A stretch of DNA of 64,000 nucleotides from Variovorax sp. EL159 (GTDB lineage: Bacteria > Pseudomonadota > Gammaproteobacteria > Burkholderiales > Burkholderiaceae_C): positions 124,001-188,000 of the forward strand of contig NZ_FMUJ01000010.1 of assembly GCF_900100965.1 (NCBI RefSeq), in the 5' to 3' direction. Position numbers and translations under genes: made by a program. The notes under the pieces were generated by a model. It made no database searches. It was not told the DNA's origin and worked only from the letters and a program-made list of their open reading frames with translations. This document shows positions 11,814 through 20,980 of the stretch, piece by piece. Within the stretch, counting starts at the first letter, position 1; each line of letters opens with the position of its first letter.

Positions 11814-12296
11814 TCAGGCTTCCTTGTTTTCCTTGATGTTCCAGGCCAGCACCGTCTCGGCGCCCTTGCCGCCCTTGTCGGTCTGTTCCCAGTACTGCTG
11901 CTTCACCTTGGCAGCCTGGAAGGCGTACTGCACGAGCACGGCGTCGGAGCCCTGTTCGGCCGTGTACTGCACCGAGGTGACCAGCACTTCTTCGAGCGTG
12001 ACGCGCGTGTATTCGATCTGCGAGCCGCCGGCCTTGCACACCGACACTTCGATCTTGGACAGGTGCTTGCCGCTTGCGCAGTTCTTCATGACGGACGGTG
12101 CCGCCTTGTCGATGCGGGCCAGAACCTGCAAGTCGTTGAAGCTGGCCTTGCCCACACCGCCGCCACCGCCGCTGACCATGTTTCCAGGCTGCGTCGCACC
12201 CCAGGCAAACGACTTGATATCCGTCCATTCCTTGTGATTCGAGTCCTTGGATTCGCCGTTCGCGCCTTCGACGCGCATGAACATGTCTACTGCCAT
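11814..12296 (-). CDS. hcp: T6SS tube protein Hcp (TssD)
   Basis: The 160-residue product forms the hexameric rings of the inner tube and is itself secreted. Recognisable are MAVDMFMRVEG, EWTDIKSFAWGATQPGN, a glycine run (SGGGGGVGKASF), LSKIEVSVCKAGG and IEYTRVTLEEVLVTSVQYTAEQG. The size fits the family. A GGGGG stretch ten bases before the ATG serves as ribosome-binding site. Hcp is needed in large amounts, which fits its position just before three hairpins and a terminator. Confidence 0.95.
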   Translation of the reverse strand: MAVDMFMRVEGANGESKDSNHKEWTDIKSFAWGATQPGNMVSGGGGGVGKASFNDLQVLARIDKAAPSVMKNCASGKHLSKIEVSVCKAGGSQIEYTRVTLEEVLVTSVQYTAEQGSDAVLVQYAFQAAKVKQQYWEQTDKGGKGAETVLAWNIKENKEA

Positions 12297-12344
12297 GATT
12301 AACCCCCAAAGTTATTTGCGCCCGTGTGCCGGGACACCGTTGAA

Positions 12345-13853
12345 CTAGCTGCCGTCCTTCTTGTTGGATGGCAGCTTCGAAACCAGCCGCAAGGAAACCG
12401 TCAGCCCTTCGAGCTGATAGTGCGGCCGGAGAAAAAACTTGGCGGCGTAGTAGCCGGGGTTGTCCTCGATGGCTTCCACCTGGACTTCGGCCGCCGCCAG
12501 CGGCTTCATTGCCTTCGTGTCTTGTGACGACGTGCCGGGGCTGCCGTCGACGTAATTCATGATCCAGTCGTTGAGCCAGCGCTCCATGTCCTCGCGCTCG
12601 CGGAACGAACCGATCTTGTCGCGCACGATGCACTTCAGGTAGTGCGCGAAGCGGCAGCATGCGAACAGGTACGGCAGGCGTGCCGCCAGGTTGGCATTGG
12701 CCGTGGCATCGGCGTCGTAGTACTCGGCCGGCGACTGCAGCGACTGCGCGCCGATGAAGGCCGCGAAGTCGGAGTTCTTGCGGTGCACCAGCGGCATGAA
12801 GCCGTTCTTGGCCAGCTCGGCCTCGCGCCGGTCGCTGATGGCGATCTCGGTCGGGCACTTCATGTCCACGCCGCCGTCGTCGGTCGGGAAGGTGTGCGTG
12901 GGCAAGTTCTCGACCGCGCCACCCGATTCCACACCGCGGATCGACGTGCACCAGCCGAACTGCTTGAACGAACGGTTGATGTTCACGCCCATCGCATAGG
13001 CCGAGTTGGCCCAGGTGTAGCGCGTGTGCTGTGCCGAATCGGTTTCTTCCTCGAACTCGAATTCGTCGACGGGGTTGGTGCGCGCGCCATAAGGCAGGCG
13101 CGCCAGGAAGCGCGGCATGGCCAGGCCGATGTAGCGCGCATCTTCCGAATCGCGCAGCGAGCGCCATGCGGTGTGCTCGGTGTTCTGGAAGATCTTGGTC
13201 AGGTCGCGCGGGTTCGACAGCTCCTGCCACGAATCCATCTGCATCACGGTGGGCGATGCGCCGGCAATGAAGGGGCAGTGCGCGGCCGCGGCGATCTTGG
13301 CCATTTCGCCGAGCATCTCGACGTCGGGCGGGCTGTGGTCGAAGTGGAAGTCGCCGATCAGCGCGCCGAAGGGCTCGCCGCCGAACTGGCCGTACTCGGC
13401 TTCGTAGATCTTCTTGAACAGCGGGCTCTGATCCCAGCCGATGCCCTTGTGGCGCTTGAGCGAGCGCGCCACTTCGCGCTTGGACGCGCACATCACGCGG
13501 ATCTTGAGCTGCTCGTCGGTCTCGGTGTTGTTCACGAGATAGTGCAGGCCGCGCCATGCGCCTTCGAGCTGCTGGAAGTCTTCGTGGTGCAGGATCTGAT
13601 TGATCTGCTCCGAGAGCTTGCGGTCGATCTCCGTGATGATGGCCTGCACCGAGCGGTAGGCATCATTGGAGATGGTGACGGTGTTTTCCAGCGCCTGCAC
13701 GGCCAGCGTCTTGACGGCGTTCTCCACCGCCTCGCGGGCCTGGTCGGTCTTGGGCTTGAACTCGCGCTGCAGGAGGTCGGAGAACTCGTTCGGCGCGAGC
13801 GCCTCCACGGTGGCCTGCGCTTGCGCTGCTGTCTGTTTGGGTGCGGTGCTCAT
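12345..13853 (-). CDS. tssC: T6SS contractile sheath large subunit TssC (VipB/ImpC)
   Basis: The 502-residue product is the large sheath subunit that polymerises with TssB around the Hcp tube. Conserved stretches include FQQLEGAWRGLHYLVNNTET, FGALIGDFHFDHSPPDVEML, SWQELSNPRDLTKIFQNTEH, WRSLRDSEDARYIGLAMPRF and the C-terminal AHYLKCIVRDKIGSFREREDM. The length matches the family. It sits 60 bases after tssB and 48 before hcp. Confidence 0.96.
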   Translation of the reverse strand: MSTAPKQTAAQAQATVEALAPNEFSDLLQREFKPKTDQAREAVENAVKTLAVQALENTVTISNDAYRSVQAIITEIDRKLSEQINQILHHEDFQQLEGAWRGLHYLVNNTETDEQLKIRVMCASKREVARSLKRHKGIGWDQSPLFKKIYEAEYGQFGGEPFGALIGDFHFDHSPPDVEMLGEMAKIAAAAHCPFIAGASPTVMQMDSWQELSNPRDLTKIFQNTEHTAWRSLRDSEDARYIGLAMPRFLARLPYGARTNPVDEFEFEEETDSAQHTRYTWANSAYAMGVNINRSFKQFGWCTSIRGVESGGAVENLPTHTFPTDDGGVDMKCPTEIAISDRREAELAKNGFMPLVHRKNSDFAAFIGAQSLQSPAEYYDADATANANLAARLPYLFACCRFAHYLKCIVRDKIGSFREREDMERWLNDWIMNYVDGSPGTSSQDTKAMKPLAAAEVQVEAIEDNPGYYAAKFFLRPHYQLEGLTVSLRLVSKLPSNKKDGS

Positions 13854-13913
13854 GATGGAGATCCTGTCGTCGTCGTCGTCGGCTTGCGTTGCGGGTGCTG
13901 CTCGTGCGTGCGC

Positions 13914-14486
13914 TTACTCGGAAGAAGCGCCGGGTGCCGAGCCCGCTTTTTCGTTCGCGGCTTCCACCGCCTTGGCAACGGCGGGGTTGGGCGCGGACGC
14001 CAGCGACTTGAGCAGCGCCGGGTTCTGCAGCGCCTGTGCGATCAGTTGTTCCGCGCCGTTCTTGCCGTCCATGTAGGACAGCAGGTTCGACAGCTCGGTG
14101 CGCGCTTCGAGCAGTTGCTGCAGCGCATCGACCTGGCGTGCGATGCGTGCGGGCGAGAAGTCGTCCATGCTGTCGAAGGTGATGTCGACATTCATCTGGC
14201 CTTCGCCGGTGAGCGTGTTGGGCACCTGGAAGGCCACGCGCGGCTTGATCGACTTCATGCGGTCGTCGAAGTTGTCGATGTCCACCGCCATGAATTCACG
14301 TTCGGCCAGGTCCGGCATCGGATCGATCTGCTTGCCCGCGAGATCGGCGATGACGCCCATCACGAAGGGCAGCTGGATCTTGCGTTCGCTGCCGTAGATC
14401 TCGACGTCGTACTCGATCTGCACACGCGGCGCGCGGTTGCGCGCGATGAACTTCTGACCACTGTTTCTGACACGGTTGTCTGCCAT
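13914..14486 (-). CDS. tssB: T6SS contractile sheath small subunit TssB (VipA/ImpB)
   Basis: The 190-residue product is the small sheath subunit and carries the ClpV-recognised surface. The family signature is clear: RAPRVQIEYDVEIYGSERKIQLPFVMGVIADLAG, then MKSIKPRVAFQVPNTL and LEARTELSNLLSYMDGK. The C-terminal 25 residues (AKAVEAANEKAGSAPGASSE) are a disordered-looking tail longer than in many homologues. It starts the sheath gene pair, 79 bases after tssA. Confidence 0.95.
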   Translation of the reverse strand: MADNRVRNSGQKFIARNRAPRVQIEYDVEIYGSERKIQLPFVMGVIADLAGKQIDPMPDLAEREFMAVDIDNFDDRMKSIKPRVAFQVPNTLTGEGQMNVDITFDSMDDFSPARIARQVDALQQLLEARTELSNLLSYMDGKNGAEQLIAQALQNPALLKSLASAPNPAVAKAVEAANEKAGSAPGASSE

Positions 14487-14565
14487 AAGCTTCCTCTTGA
14501 ATCTGAATGCGTGTGGGGTCCGCCCCTGATCGACCGGCTGTCGCCGGGCCCGCGGCGTCTGGTGG

Positions 14566-15666
14566 CTATTGCGACGGGCTCCCGCCGTTCAACGGCCGCC
14601 CCGCGAGGCTCTCTATCTTTTGCAATCCCTCGGGCACGAGCTCTTCGATGATCTGGAAGAAGTTGAGGTCCAGCAGCCGCTGCGCTCTTCGTATCAGCAT
14701 GGGCGCCGGATGGCTGGGCTCCGCACGCTCCAGATACAGGCAAGCTTTTTCCAACAACACTTGCACATCATCACGACTCGATATTTCAATATCTTTAATG
14801 CTGGCCGCGCGTAGTCCTGCGCCGCCATTTGCAGCCGTACCGGCTGCGGCATTTGGTACTACCGATTCGGTGGGTACGACCCCATCCGATGCCACTCCTG
14901 ATGGGGCTTCAACAGCTTGCGACGGGTCGGGTTGCGCCTGTTCGGGGAGCAGTTGAACCACCGTGCGCAGCGAGCGTTCGAGGCGCGAGAAGTCGGGCGC
15001 CCAGCTTTGCCCCAACGCGCGTTCGGAGGTCTGGCGAATGCGCTGCAGCAGATCGAGCGCGGCACGCAGGGCCACCACCGGCGGCGCTTCTTTCTCGTGC
15101 GCGCGGCGGGCCGCATCGCGCAGGCGGCCGATACCGCCGGGGTAGTCGACCTGGTCGGTCTTGCTCGAATCGAGCAGTGCCTCGACCTGCCGCAGGCTCA
15201 TGGCCGCACCGCCGTCGTCCAGCAGGCGCGCATCGCGCACACTGCGCCCGAGTCCTTCGGATTCGGCCAGTGCAGCCAGCGCATTCATGCGCGGCAACGG
15301 GTCTTCGAAATCCTCATCGACCACCACGCGCGGATGCACGTCGCTCCAGAACTTCTGCAACACCGCATCGACCACCTGCAGGCCATCGACATAGCCCGGA
15401 AGGCCCCGGCTTTCGGTCCATGCCAGCGTGAGCGGCACCAGCACGCGCAGGTCCCGCGTGCGCGTGCACAGCTGCTTGGCGATGCGCTCGACACGGGCCC
15501 AGTCCGGTGGCTCGGCGGGGATGATGGTCGACCCGAACTGTTGTTCGCGCTTGCCCGTCGTTGCCTGTTGCAGTGCCATGAAATCGGGGTCGTACTCCAG
15601 ATCTTCACCGCACGGGAACGGGCCCTCCACAGGCGACTGCAACAGTTCGATCTCGCTCGGCGACAA
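14566..15666 (-). CDS. tssA: T6SS cap/baseplate coordination protein TssA (ImpA)
   Basis: The 366-residue protein carries the ImpA N-terminal domain (residues about 10-130: PCGEDLEYDPDFMALQQATTGKREQQFG, then WARVERIAKQLCTRTRDLRVL). TssA primes and caps the growing sheath. The start is a TTG at 15666, with GGGGAG five bases upstream; no ATG nearby gives the conserved N-terminus. The C-terminal third (PAPMLIRRAQRLLDLNFFQIIEELVPEG) is the short TssA-type end. It is the first gene of the T6SS transcript seen here and has a 149-bp AT-richer region in front of it. Confidence 0.9.
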   Translation of the reverse strand: MSPSEIELLQSPVEGPFPCGEDLEYDPDFMALQQATTGKREQQFGSTIIPAEPPDWARVERIAKQLCTRTRDLRVLVPLTLAWTESRGLPGYVDGLQVVDAVLQKFWSDVHPRVVVDEDFEDPLPRMNALAALAESEGLGRSVRDARLLDDGGAAMSLRQVEALLDSSKTDQVDYPGGIGRLRDAARRAHEKEAPPVVALRAALDLLQRIRQTSERALGQSWAPDFSRLERSLRTVVQLLPEQAQPDPSQAVEAPSGVASDGVVPTESVVPNAAAGTAANGGAGLRAASIKDIEISSRDDVQVLLEKACLYLERAEPSHPAPMLIRRAQRLLDLNFFQIIEELVPEGLQKIESLAGRPLNGGSPSQ

Positions 15667-15815
15667 CTCTTCTCCCCTGTTAACCGTTTTTCAACAATAG
15701 TTATCTTGAGGGGTACGCAAGCTTCGGTCAACCGCAACAGAATGCAACGCGCAGCCTATGAATCACAAAGGAGTACAACTCCTTTTAAAACGTTTACCGA
15801 ACGTCTACAGCGCAA
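15667..15815 (-). promoter_or_regulatory. upstream region of the T6SS operon with a palindrome
   Basis: This gap lies between the FAH gene and tssA and is clearly richer in A+T than its surroundings. It should hold the tssA promoter. On the minus strand TTGACC is followed 17 bases later by CAAGAT, a weak sigma70-like pair. A perfect inverted repeat AAAGGAGT-ACA-ACTCCTTT lies at 15767-15785. I find no good sigma54 motif. The palindrome could be an operator or a small terminator of the FAH gene. Confidence 0.45.
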
Positions 15816-17000
15816 CTACAACAGTCCGCGCCCGGCCAGGTTGCGCATCAACGCGCCGATGCCGAAAGTCCATCGCGGCGCCTGATCGGCGTGCACCACG
15901 CGATTGACCAGCGCCCCCAACTCGGGTGCGGCGATGCGCACGCTGTCGCCCACCACATGGGTGAATCCTTGACCAGGCCCGTGACGGTCTTGTGTCGGCG
16001 CAAACATGGTTCCCAGAAACAACATGAAACCGTCTGGGTAGGCGTGATGTATGCCCACTGTCTGCGCCACGAGGTCGAGCGGATCGCGGCTGATCTTCGA
16101 CAACGAGCTCGATCCTTCGAGCCTGAAGCCTTCGGGCCCCGTCACTTCGAGCCCGACCGTGATGCGGCGCACGTCCGCAATGCCGAAGTGCGCATCGAAC
16201 AGACGGATGAAGGGGCCGATGGCGCACGAGGCGTTGTTGTCCTTCGCCTTGCCGAGCAGCAATGCGCTGCGGCCTTCGAAGTCGCGCAGGTTGACGTCGT
16301 TGCCGAGCGCGGCCCCCAGCGTCTGGCCGCGGCTGTTGACCGCGAGCACGACTTCGGGCTCTGGGTTGTTCCACACGGAGCCCGAATGAATGCCGACGTC
16401 GGCGCCCGTGCCTACTGCTGCAAGCACCGGGGCCTTGGTGAAGATCTCGGCGTCGGGGCCGATGCCGACTTCGAGGTACTGCGACCACAGGCCCTGCGCG
16501 ATCAGCACGTCCTTGACCTTCGCGGCTTCGGGCGAGCCCGGCACGATGTCGGCGAGGTTGTCGCCGAGCACGTCGCCGATGGCGGCGCGCGTGGCTTCGG
16601 CCTTCGATGCATCGCCGCGCGCCTGCTCCTCGATCACGCGCTCGAGCAGGCTCGCGACGAAGGTCACGCCACTGGCCTTGATGGCCTGCAGGTCGCAGGG
16701 CGCAAGCAGCCAGGGCTTGCTTTCGTCGCGCGCGGGCTCGTCGCTGTTGGCGAGCACGGCGTCGAGCGCGGCGATGCGCGGTGCGTTCGTCATCAGTGCC
16801 CGGCGAACGGCTTCTGCAGGCTGTGCGTCGCCTTCGAGCAGCTCGCTCATGGTCGGTGCGAGCTTCGAGAGGTCGTGCAGGCCGCCTTCATGAACGGCCA
16901 CCAGCACCGGGCCCACGCCGGGTTGCCAGATGCGGCCGACCAGTGTGGCGCGCTCGGCGTCGCGGGGCAGGCTGGAAGAAGTCGAGAGGTTCAAGGGCAT
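15816..17000 (-). CDS. fumarylacetoacetate hydrolase (FAH) family protein
   Basis: The 394-residue protein starts at MPLNLSTSSSLPRDAERA; the frame upstream is a shadow. The FAH-superfamily core is visible in the second half: GIHSGSVWNNPEPEVVLAVNSRG, ALGNDVNLRDFEGRSALLLGKAKDNNASCAIGPFIR and TVGLEVTGPEGFRLEGSSSL. Metal-binding acidic residues of the EPEVVL type are present. Members hydrolyse, hydrate or decarboxylate oxo-acids. The gene follows nicB by 76 bases on the same strand and could handle a late product of the nicotinate route, or may be an unrelated sugar-acid dehydratase. The substrate cannot be read from the sequence. Confidence 0.8.
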   Translation of the reverse strand: MPLNLSTSSSLPRDAERATLVGRIWQPGVGPVLVAVHEGGLHDLSKLAPTMSELLEGDAQPAEAVRRALMTNAPRIAALDAVLANSDEPARDESKPWLLAPCDLQAIKASGVTFVASLLERVIEEQARGDASKAEATRAAIGDVLGDNLADIVPGSPEAAKVKDVLIAQGLWSQYLEVGIGPDAEIFTKAPVLAAVGTGADVGIHSGSVWNNPEPEVVLAVNSRGQTLGAALGNDVNLRDFEGRSALLLGKAKDNNASCAIGPFIRLFDAHFGIADVRRITVGLEVTGPEGFRLEGSSSLSKISRDPLDLVAQTVGIHHAYPDGFMLFLGTMFAPTQDRHGPGQGFTHVVGDSVRIAAPELGALVNRVVHADQAPRWTFGIGALMRNLAGRGLL

Positions 17001-17076
17001 GGCGTCGTGTCTCCGTAGGTATGTGTCGCTACGGGGCATCGTAGCGGCGCATCGCGGATGACGACGGCCGGCCCTG

Positions 17077-20000
17077 TCAGTGCCCCGGTGCCGCGCGCAC
17101 GCGGGCGACTTCGGCGGGCAGGTCTTTCCACGCCGGCTCCTGCGGCGCGAAGCGTGCGCGCATGTAGCCGGCGAGTTCGGCGATCTGCCGGTCGTCGAGC
17201 GCTTCGCGAAACGCGGGCATGAAGCCGATGTCGCGGCTCGCGGGTTCGCGCACGCCATCGAGGATGGTGCGCAGCAGGTTGTCGGGCCGCGCGCTCGTGA
17301 GGTTGCTGTTGAGCGCGAGCGGCGTGTTCACGCCCAGCAGCGTGGGGCCGTTGCCATCGTGATGGCATGACGCACATGCACTGTCGAACATGCGCTGCGC
17401 GGGGCCGAGCAACTGGCCTTGCGTGCGGGCGGCGTTGTCGATCGCCTGTTGCGCAAGAGCCTGCGGTTCGGCCACCGGCGATGGATTGAACGAACCGAGG
17501 TAGGTGGCCATGGCGCGCACATCCGCATCGGGCACCTGGGCCAGTTCGCGCACCACCTCGGCCATCGGTCCACCGGCGATGCCGTGGCGTGGCGAGTGGC
17601 CGTTGCGCAGGTAGCGATAGAGCGCGTCGGCATCCCACGGCACGGCCGACTTCGACAACTGCGTGAGCGATGGTGCCTCCCAGCCGTCGACCATCGCGCC
17701 CGAGAGAAAGGCGCTGCCGCCCTGCTCCGCGCCCAATGCACTGCGCGGCGTGTGGCAGGCGCCGCAATGGCCCAGGCCGTTGACGAGGTAGGCGCCGCGG
17801 TTCCACTCGGCGCTTTGCGTGGCCACGGGCTGCAATGGCGCGGGGTCATGAAAGAGCGCGTTCCAGCCGGCCATCAACGGCCGCATGCTGAAGGGGAACT
17901 TGAGTTCGGACTTCGGCGTTTCGGCGCGCACGGCAGGCATCGACATGAAGTACGCATAGAGCGCCTGCAGGTCGTCGTCGCTGGTCTTCGCGAATGCGGT
18001 GTAGGGGAATGCCGGGTACAGGTGATGGCCGTCGCGCGAGACGCCTTCGCGCATCGCACGCTGGAAGGCGCTGAACGACCAGCGGCCCAGGCCAGTGTCG
18101 GCATCGGGCGTGAGGTTGGTGGTGTAGAGCGTGCCGAAGGGCGTGTCCATCGCACGGCCTCCGGCGTTGGGTGTACCGCCGGGTGCGGTGTGGCACACGG
18201 CGCAATCGCCAAGGGCGGCGAGCACGCGGCCGCGCTCGATGGTGGACTCGCTGTAGACCGGTGCGGTAAGGGACACGGGCGCGATGGCGGAGCGCCAGCC
18301 GAGCAGGCCGGCAACAACGCCGATGCCGCCGATGAAGAGGGCTGCGCCTGTCGCCCACACGCCCTTCCTCTTGGGCCAGATGGCTTCGGCATTGCGCCTT
18401 CCCCCTCTGGGGGAAGGTTGGGATGGGGGCACGGCAGCGTCACCATTCAAGCGCCGCTCGCCCCCACCCCCGCCCTCCCCCAGAGGGGGAGGGAGCAAAC
18501 CCCGATTCAACTCCGCCAGCACCGTCTCCGGCGTGAACGGCGGCGCCCGAAACCGCACCCCCGTCGCATCGAAGATCGCATTCGCGATCGCCGCCGTCCC
18601 CGGCACCGACGACGACTCCCCCGCCCCCAGCGAAGGCTCGCCCGGACGCGGCATGTGCATGACCTCGATCACCGGCACTTCGCGGAAGTTGATGATCGGG
18701 TAGCTGCCCCATTCGCGGCTCGCGACCACGCCCGACGGCAACACGCCCGGCAGCTGCGCACCACCGGCCTCGGCGCCACCCTGCTGCGGCGCGAACTGCA
18801 CACGCTCCTTGAGCGCCCGGCTGGTGGTCTGGATCACATTGCCGTGCACCTGGTGCTCGACACCCGCGGGGTTGATCATCAGGCCCGCGTCATGCCCCAC
18901 CACGACGCGGCGCACATGCACCTCGCCGGTCTTGCGATTGACCTCCACATCGGCCACCCATGCGGCCCACGCGGCACCGAAGCCGGGCCACTTGCTGTGG
19001 ATGTAGCGCGCATACGCGAAGCCCTGGCCGAAGAGGATGTCGCCGCCCTCGCCCAGCCCGCCGTCGGCGTTTTCCTGCGGCCCGGTGCGCATGCGCCAGC
19101 CGGCCTTCTGCGCGGTGGCCTGCACCAGCTCGACCGCGCGCGGATCTTCCAGATGGCGCAGCCGGAACTGCACCGGATCGACGCCAGCGGCAGTCGCCAG
19201 CTCGTCGATGTACGACTCGTGCGCAAACGAACTCGGCAGCGCCGACACGCCGCGCAGCCACGAGGCGCGCACGATCGGCGCCATGTCGTTGACCTTCACG
19301 CGCAGGTTGTCGTAGCTGTAGGGCGGGCGCGCGGTGCGGTCGCCCATCTCGAAGGCCTGCGCCACCGGCTCGATGGTGCGCGTGAGCAGCAGCGCGAGCG
19401 TTGGTGCGCCGTTCGATGGGTACGAGGTCTCGAAGTCGTAGGCGGCGATGCGGCCGTCGGCCATCAGGCCGCCGTCGATCTCCATGAGCTGCGCGGCGCC
19501 CTTCGGCTCCCACGCGTGTTCCTGCTCGCGCGTGAGCTGCACGCGCACCGGCATGCCGACCGCGCGTGCGAGCAGCGCAGCATCGGCCGCCACGTCATCG
19601 GCGCCATTGCGGCCATAACAGCCAGCGGCCTCCATGCGGACCACATCGACCTGCACGTCTTCCACGCCCATGAGCTTCGCCAGGTCGGCGCGCAGCACAT
19701 GCGGGTTCTGCGAACCGGCCCAGCAGCGCAGCTGCATGCCGCTGCCATCGGCCGGTTGACATTCGGCCAGCGCGCATGAAGGGACAATGGACGCGTGCAT
19801 CTGGTACGGCCACACGTAAGTGCGCTGCATCGGCTGCGCGGCCGCGGCCATCGCGCCATCGACATCGCCTTCATCGACCAGCAGGCGCTGCGTCGAAGGG
19901 TTGTCGCGCAGGGCCTGCGCAACATCGGACAGGTCGGGCATGCCGGGCCACGGCTTCCACGCCACGCGCAGTTCGCGCAGCGCCTGTTCGGCGTGCTCCT

Positions 20001-20829
20001 CGCGCTCGGCCACGATGCCGACGAAGTCGCGGATGACGACCACGGCGTGGATGCCCGGGATGTGCGCGATGGAAGATTCATCGACCGACTCGAGCGTGTT
20101 GCCGATGAACTCGCCATGGTCCGCGCCCGCATAGGGCGGACGCACCACGCGGCCATGCAGCATGCCGGGCACGCGCATGTCGTGCACGAACACGAGTTCG
20201 CCCGCGAGCTTGGCGGGAATGTCGACGCGCGCCTGCCGCGTGCCGACCACGCGGTAGTCGGCCGGGTTCTTGGGCTGCGCCTGCGGATCGAGCCGCAGCA
20301 CGGTGCGCTGGGCGGCGACGAGGTCGGCATAGCTGACGTGACGGTCCGGTGCTTCGGTGACGCGCACCACGCCGTTGCGCACCTGCAGCGCATCGACGGC
20401 GACGCCAAGGCGCTCGGCCGCGCGCGCGAGCAGCCACGACCGCGCCTGCGCGGCGGCCAGCCGCAGCGGCTGCGAATGGATCTGGATCGACGCGCTCGCG
20501 ATCGTCGCGCCCTGGTTGGGCACGCGCGCGGTGTCGCCGAGCATCATGCGCACGCAAGGCATGCCGAGGTCGAGTTCCTCGGCCACGATCTGCGCGAGCG
20601 CGGTCTGGATGCCGGTGCCCAGGTCGACGTGGCCGTTGAGCGCGGAGGCGCTGCCGTCGTCCCACACGGCGAGCAGGATCTCGTCGCCTTCGATGGGGTT
20701 GCCGGCGATCAGTGCGGGCTGGCCTTTGGTTGGCGGCGGTGCGGGGGGTGCCTCGCGCACGACGAGCAGGACGCCATCGGCAGCGAAGAACTCCGCACGG
20801 GTCTGCGGCAGATCTGCGCGGCGTGTCAT
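17077..20829 (-). CDS. NicB-like nicotinate hydroxylase large subunit: molybdopterin domain plus three cytochrome c domains
   Basis: The product has 1250 residues. Residues 1 to about 770 form an aldehyde oxidase/isoquinoline-oxidoreductase-type molybdopterin subunit (GHVDLGTGIQTALAQIVAEEL, CYGRNGADDVAADAALLARA, LGAGESSSVPGTAAIANAIFDATGVR). A single membrane segment lies near residues 828-848. Three haem motifs follow: CAVCH near 876, CGACH near 1020 and CASCHH near 1149. This is the layout known for NicB of Pseudomonas putida, which with NicA turns nicotinate into 6-hydroxynicotinate and passes electrons to the membrane chain. The linker (about residues 776-810) is encoded by an in-frame copy of repeat B. 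The nicotinate substrate is inferred from architecture and from neighbours. Confidence 0.85.
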   Translation of the reverse strand: MTRRADLPQTRAEFFAADGVLLVVREAPPAPPPTKGQPALIAGNPIEGDEILLAVWDDGSASALNGHVDLGTGIQTALAQIVAEELDLGMPCVRMMLGDTARVPNQGATIASASIQIHSQPLRLAAAQARSWLLARAAERLGVAVDALQVRNGVVRVTEAPDRHVSYADLVAAQRTVLRLDPQAQPKNPADYRVVGTRQARVDIPAKLAGELVFVHDMRVPGMLHGRVVRPPYAGADHGEFIGNTLESVDESSIAHIPGIHAVVVIRDFVGIVAEREEHAEQALRELRVAWKPWPGMPDLSDVAQALRDNPSTQRLLVDEGDVDGAMAAAAQPMQRTYVWPYQMHASIVPSCALAECQPADGSGMQLRCWAGSQNPHVLRADLAKLMGVEDVQVDVVRMEAAGCYGRNGADDVAADAALLARAVGMPVRVQLTREQEHAWEPKGAAQLMEIDGGLMADGRIAAYDFETSYPSNGAPTLALLLTRTIEPVAQAFEMGDRTARPPYSYDNLRVKVNDMAPIVRASWLRGVSALPSSFAHESYIDELATAAGVDPVQFRLRHLEDPRAVELVQATAQKAGWRMRTGPQENADGGLGEGGDILFGQGFAYARYIHSKWPGFGAAWAAWVADVEVNRKTGEVHVRRVVVGHDAGLMINPAGVEHQVHGNVIQTTSRALKERVQFAPQQGGAEAGGAQLPGVLPSGVVASREWGSYPIINFREVPVIEVMHMPRPGEPSLGAGESSSVPGTAAIANAIFDATGVRFRAPPFTPETVLAELNRGLLPPPLGEGGGGGERRLNGDAAVPPSQPSPRGGRRNAEAIWPKRKGVWATGAALFIGGIGVVAGLLGWRSAIAPVSLTAPVYSESTIERGRVLAALGDCAVCHTAPGGTPNAGGRAMDTPFGTLYTTNLTPDADTGLGRWSFSAFQRAMREGVSRDGHHLYPAFPYTAFAKTSDDDLQALYAYFMSMPAVRAETPKSELKFPFSMRPLMAGWNALFHDPAPLQPVATQSAEWNRGAYLVNGLGHCGACHTPRSALGAEQGGSAFLSGAMVDGWEAPSLTQLSKSAVPWDADALYRYLRNGHSPRHGIAGGPMAEVVRELAQVPDADVRAMATYLGSFNPSPVAEPQALAQQAIDNAARTQGQLLGPAQRMFDSACASCHHDGNGPTLLGVNTPLALNSNLTSARPDNLLRTILDGVREPASRDIGFMPAFREALDDRQIAELAGYMRARFAPQEPAWKDLPAEVARVRAAPGH
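18397..18499. repeat. palindromic repeat family B, copy 1, inside nicB
   Basis: The two ends are complementary GC-rich arms: CTTCCCCCTCTGGGGGAAGG near 18398-18417, and the matching CCCTCCCCCAGAGGGGGAGG near 18474-18493. They surround an unrelated core of about 35 bases. The element is translated without frame disruption as a Pro/Gly/Arg-rich linker (LLPPPLGEGGGGGERR, then PPSQPSPRGGRR). It sits exactly between the molybdopterin and membrane/cytochrome parts. The same ends occur at 20837, 30480 and 35291. Confidence 0.85.
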
Positions 20830-20836
20830 CGGACTT

Positions 20837-20954
20837 GCTCCCTCTCCCTCTGGGAGAGGGTTGGGGTGAGGGCAAGCGGCGATGGTTGCGGCAGTGCTTG
20901 TTCACAGGCCCATGCCCTCACCCTAGCCCTCTCCCAGAGGGAGAGGGGACAAAA
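20837..20954. repeat. palindromic repeat family B, copy 2, between nicA and nicB
   Basis: Arms CTCCCTCTCCCTCTGGGAGA and TCTCCCAGAGGGAGAGG bracket a private core of about 40 bases. The element fills most of the 151-bp gap between the nicA-like stop (20981) and the nicB-like start (20829). The purine-rich end of the repeat reads AGAGGGAGCAAG just before the nicB ATG on the minus strand, so the repeat itself appears to supply the ribosome-binding site. Confidence 0.85.
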
Positions 20955-20980
20955 CCTCGGGAGCAGATGACGCGGGCGGC

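Noticed and set aside
17077..20829. nicB as an artefactual fusion of an oxidoreductase gene with a cytochrome gene
   Set aside because: The molybdopterin-plus-three-cytochrome layout is the known NicB architecture, so the fusion itself is not new; only the repeat-encoded linker is unusual.
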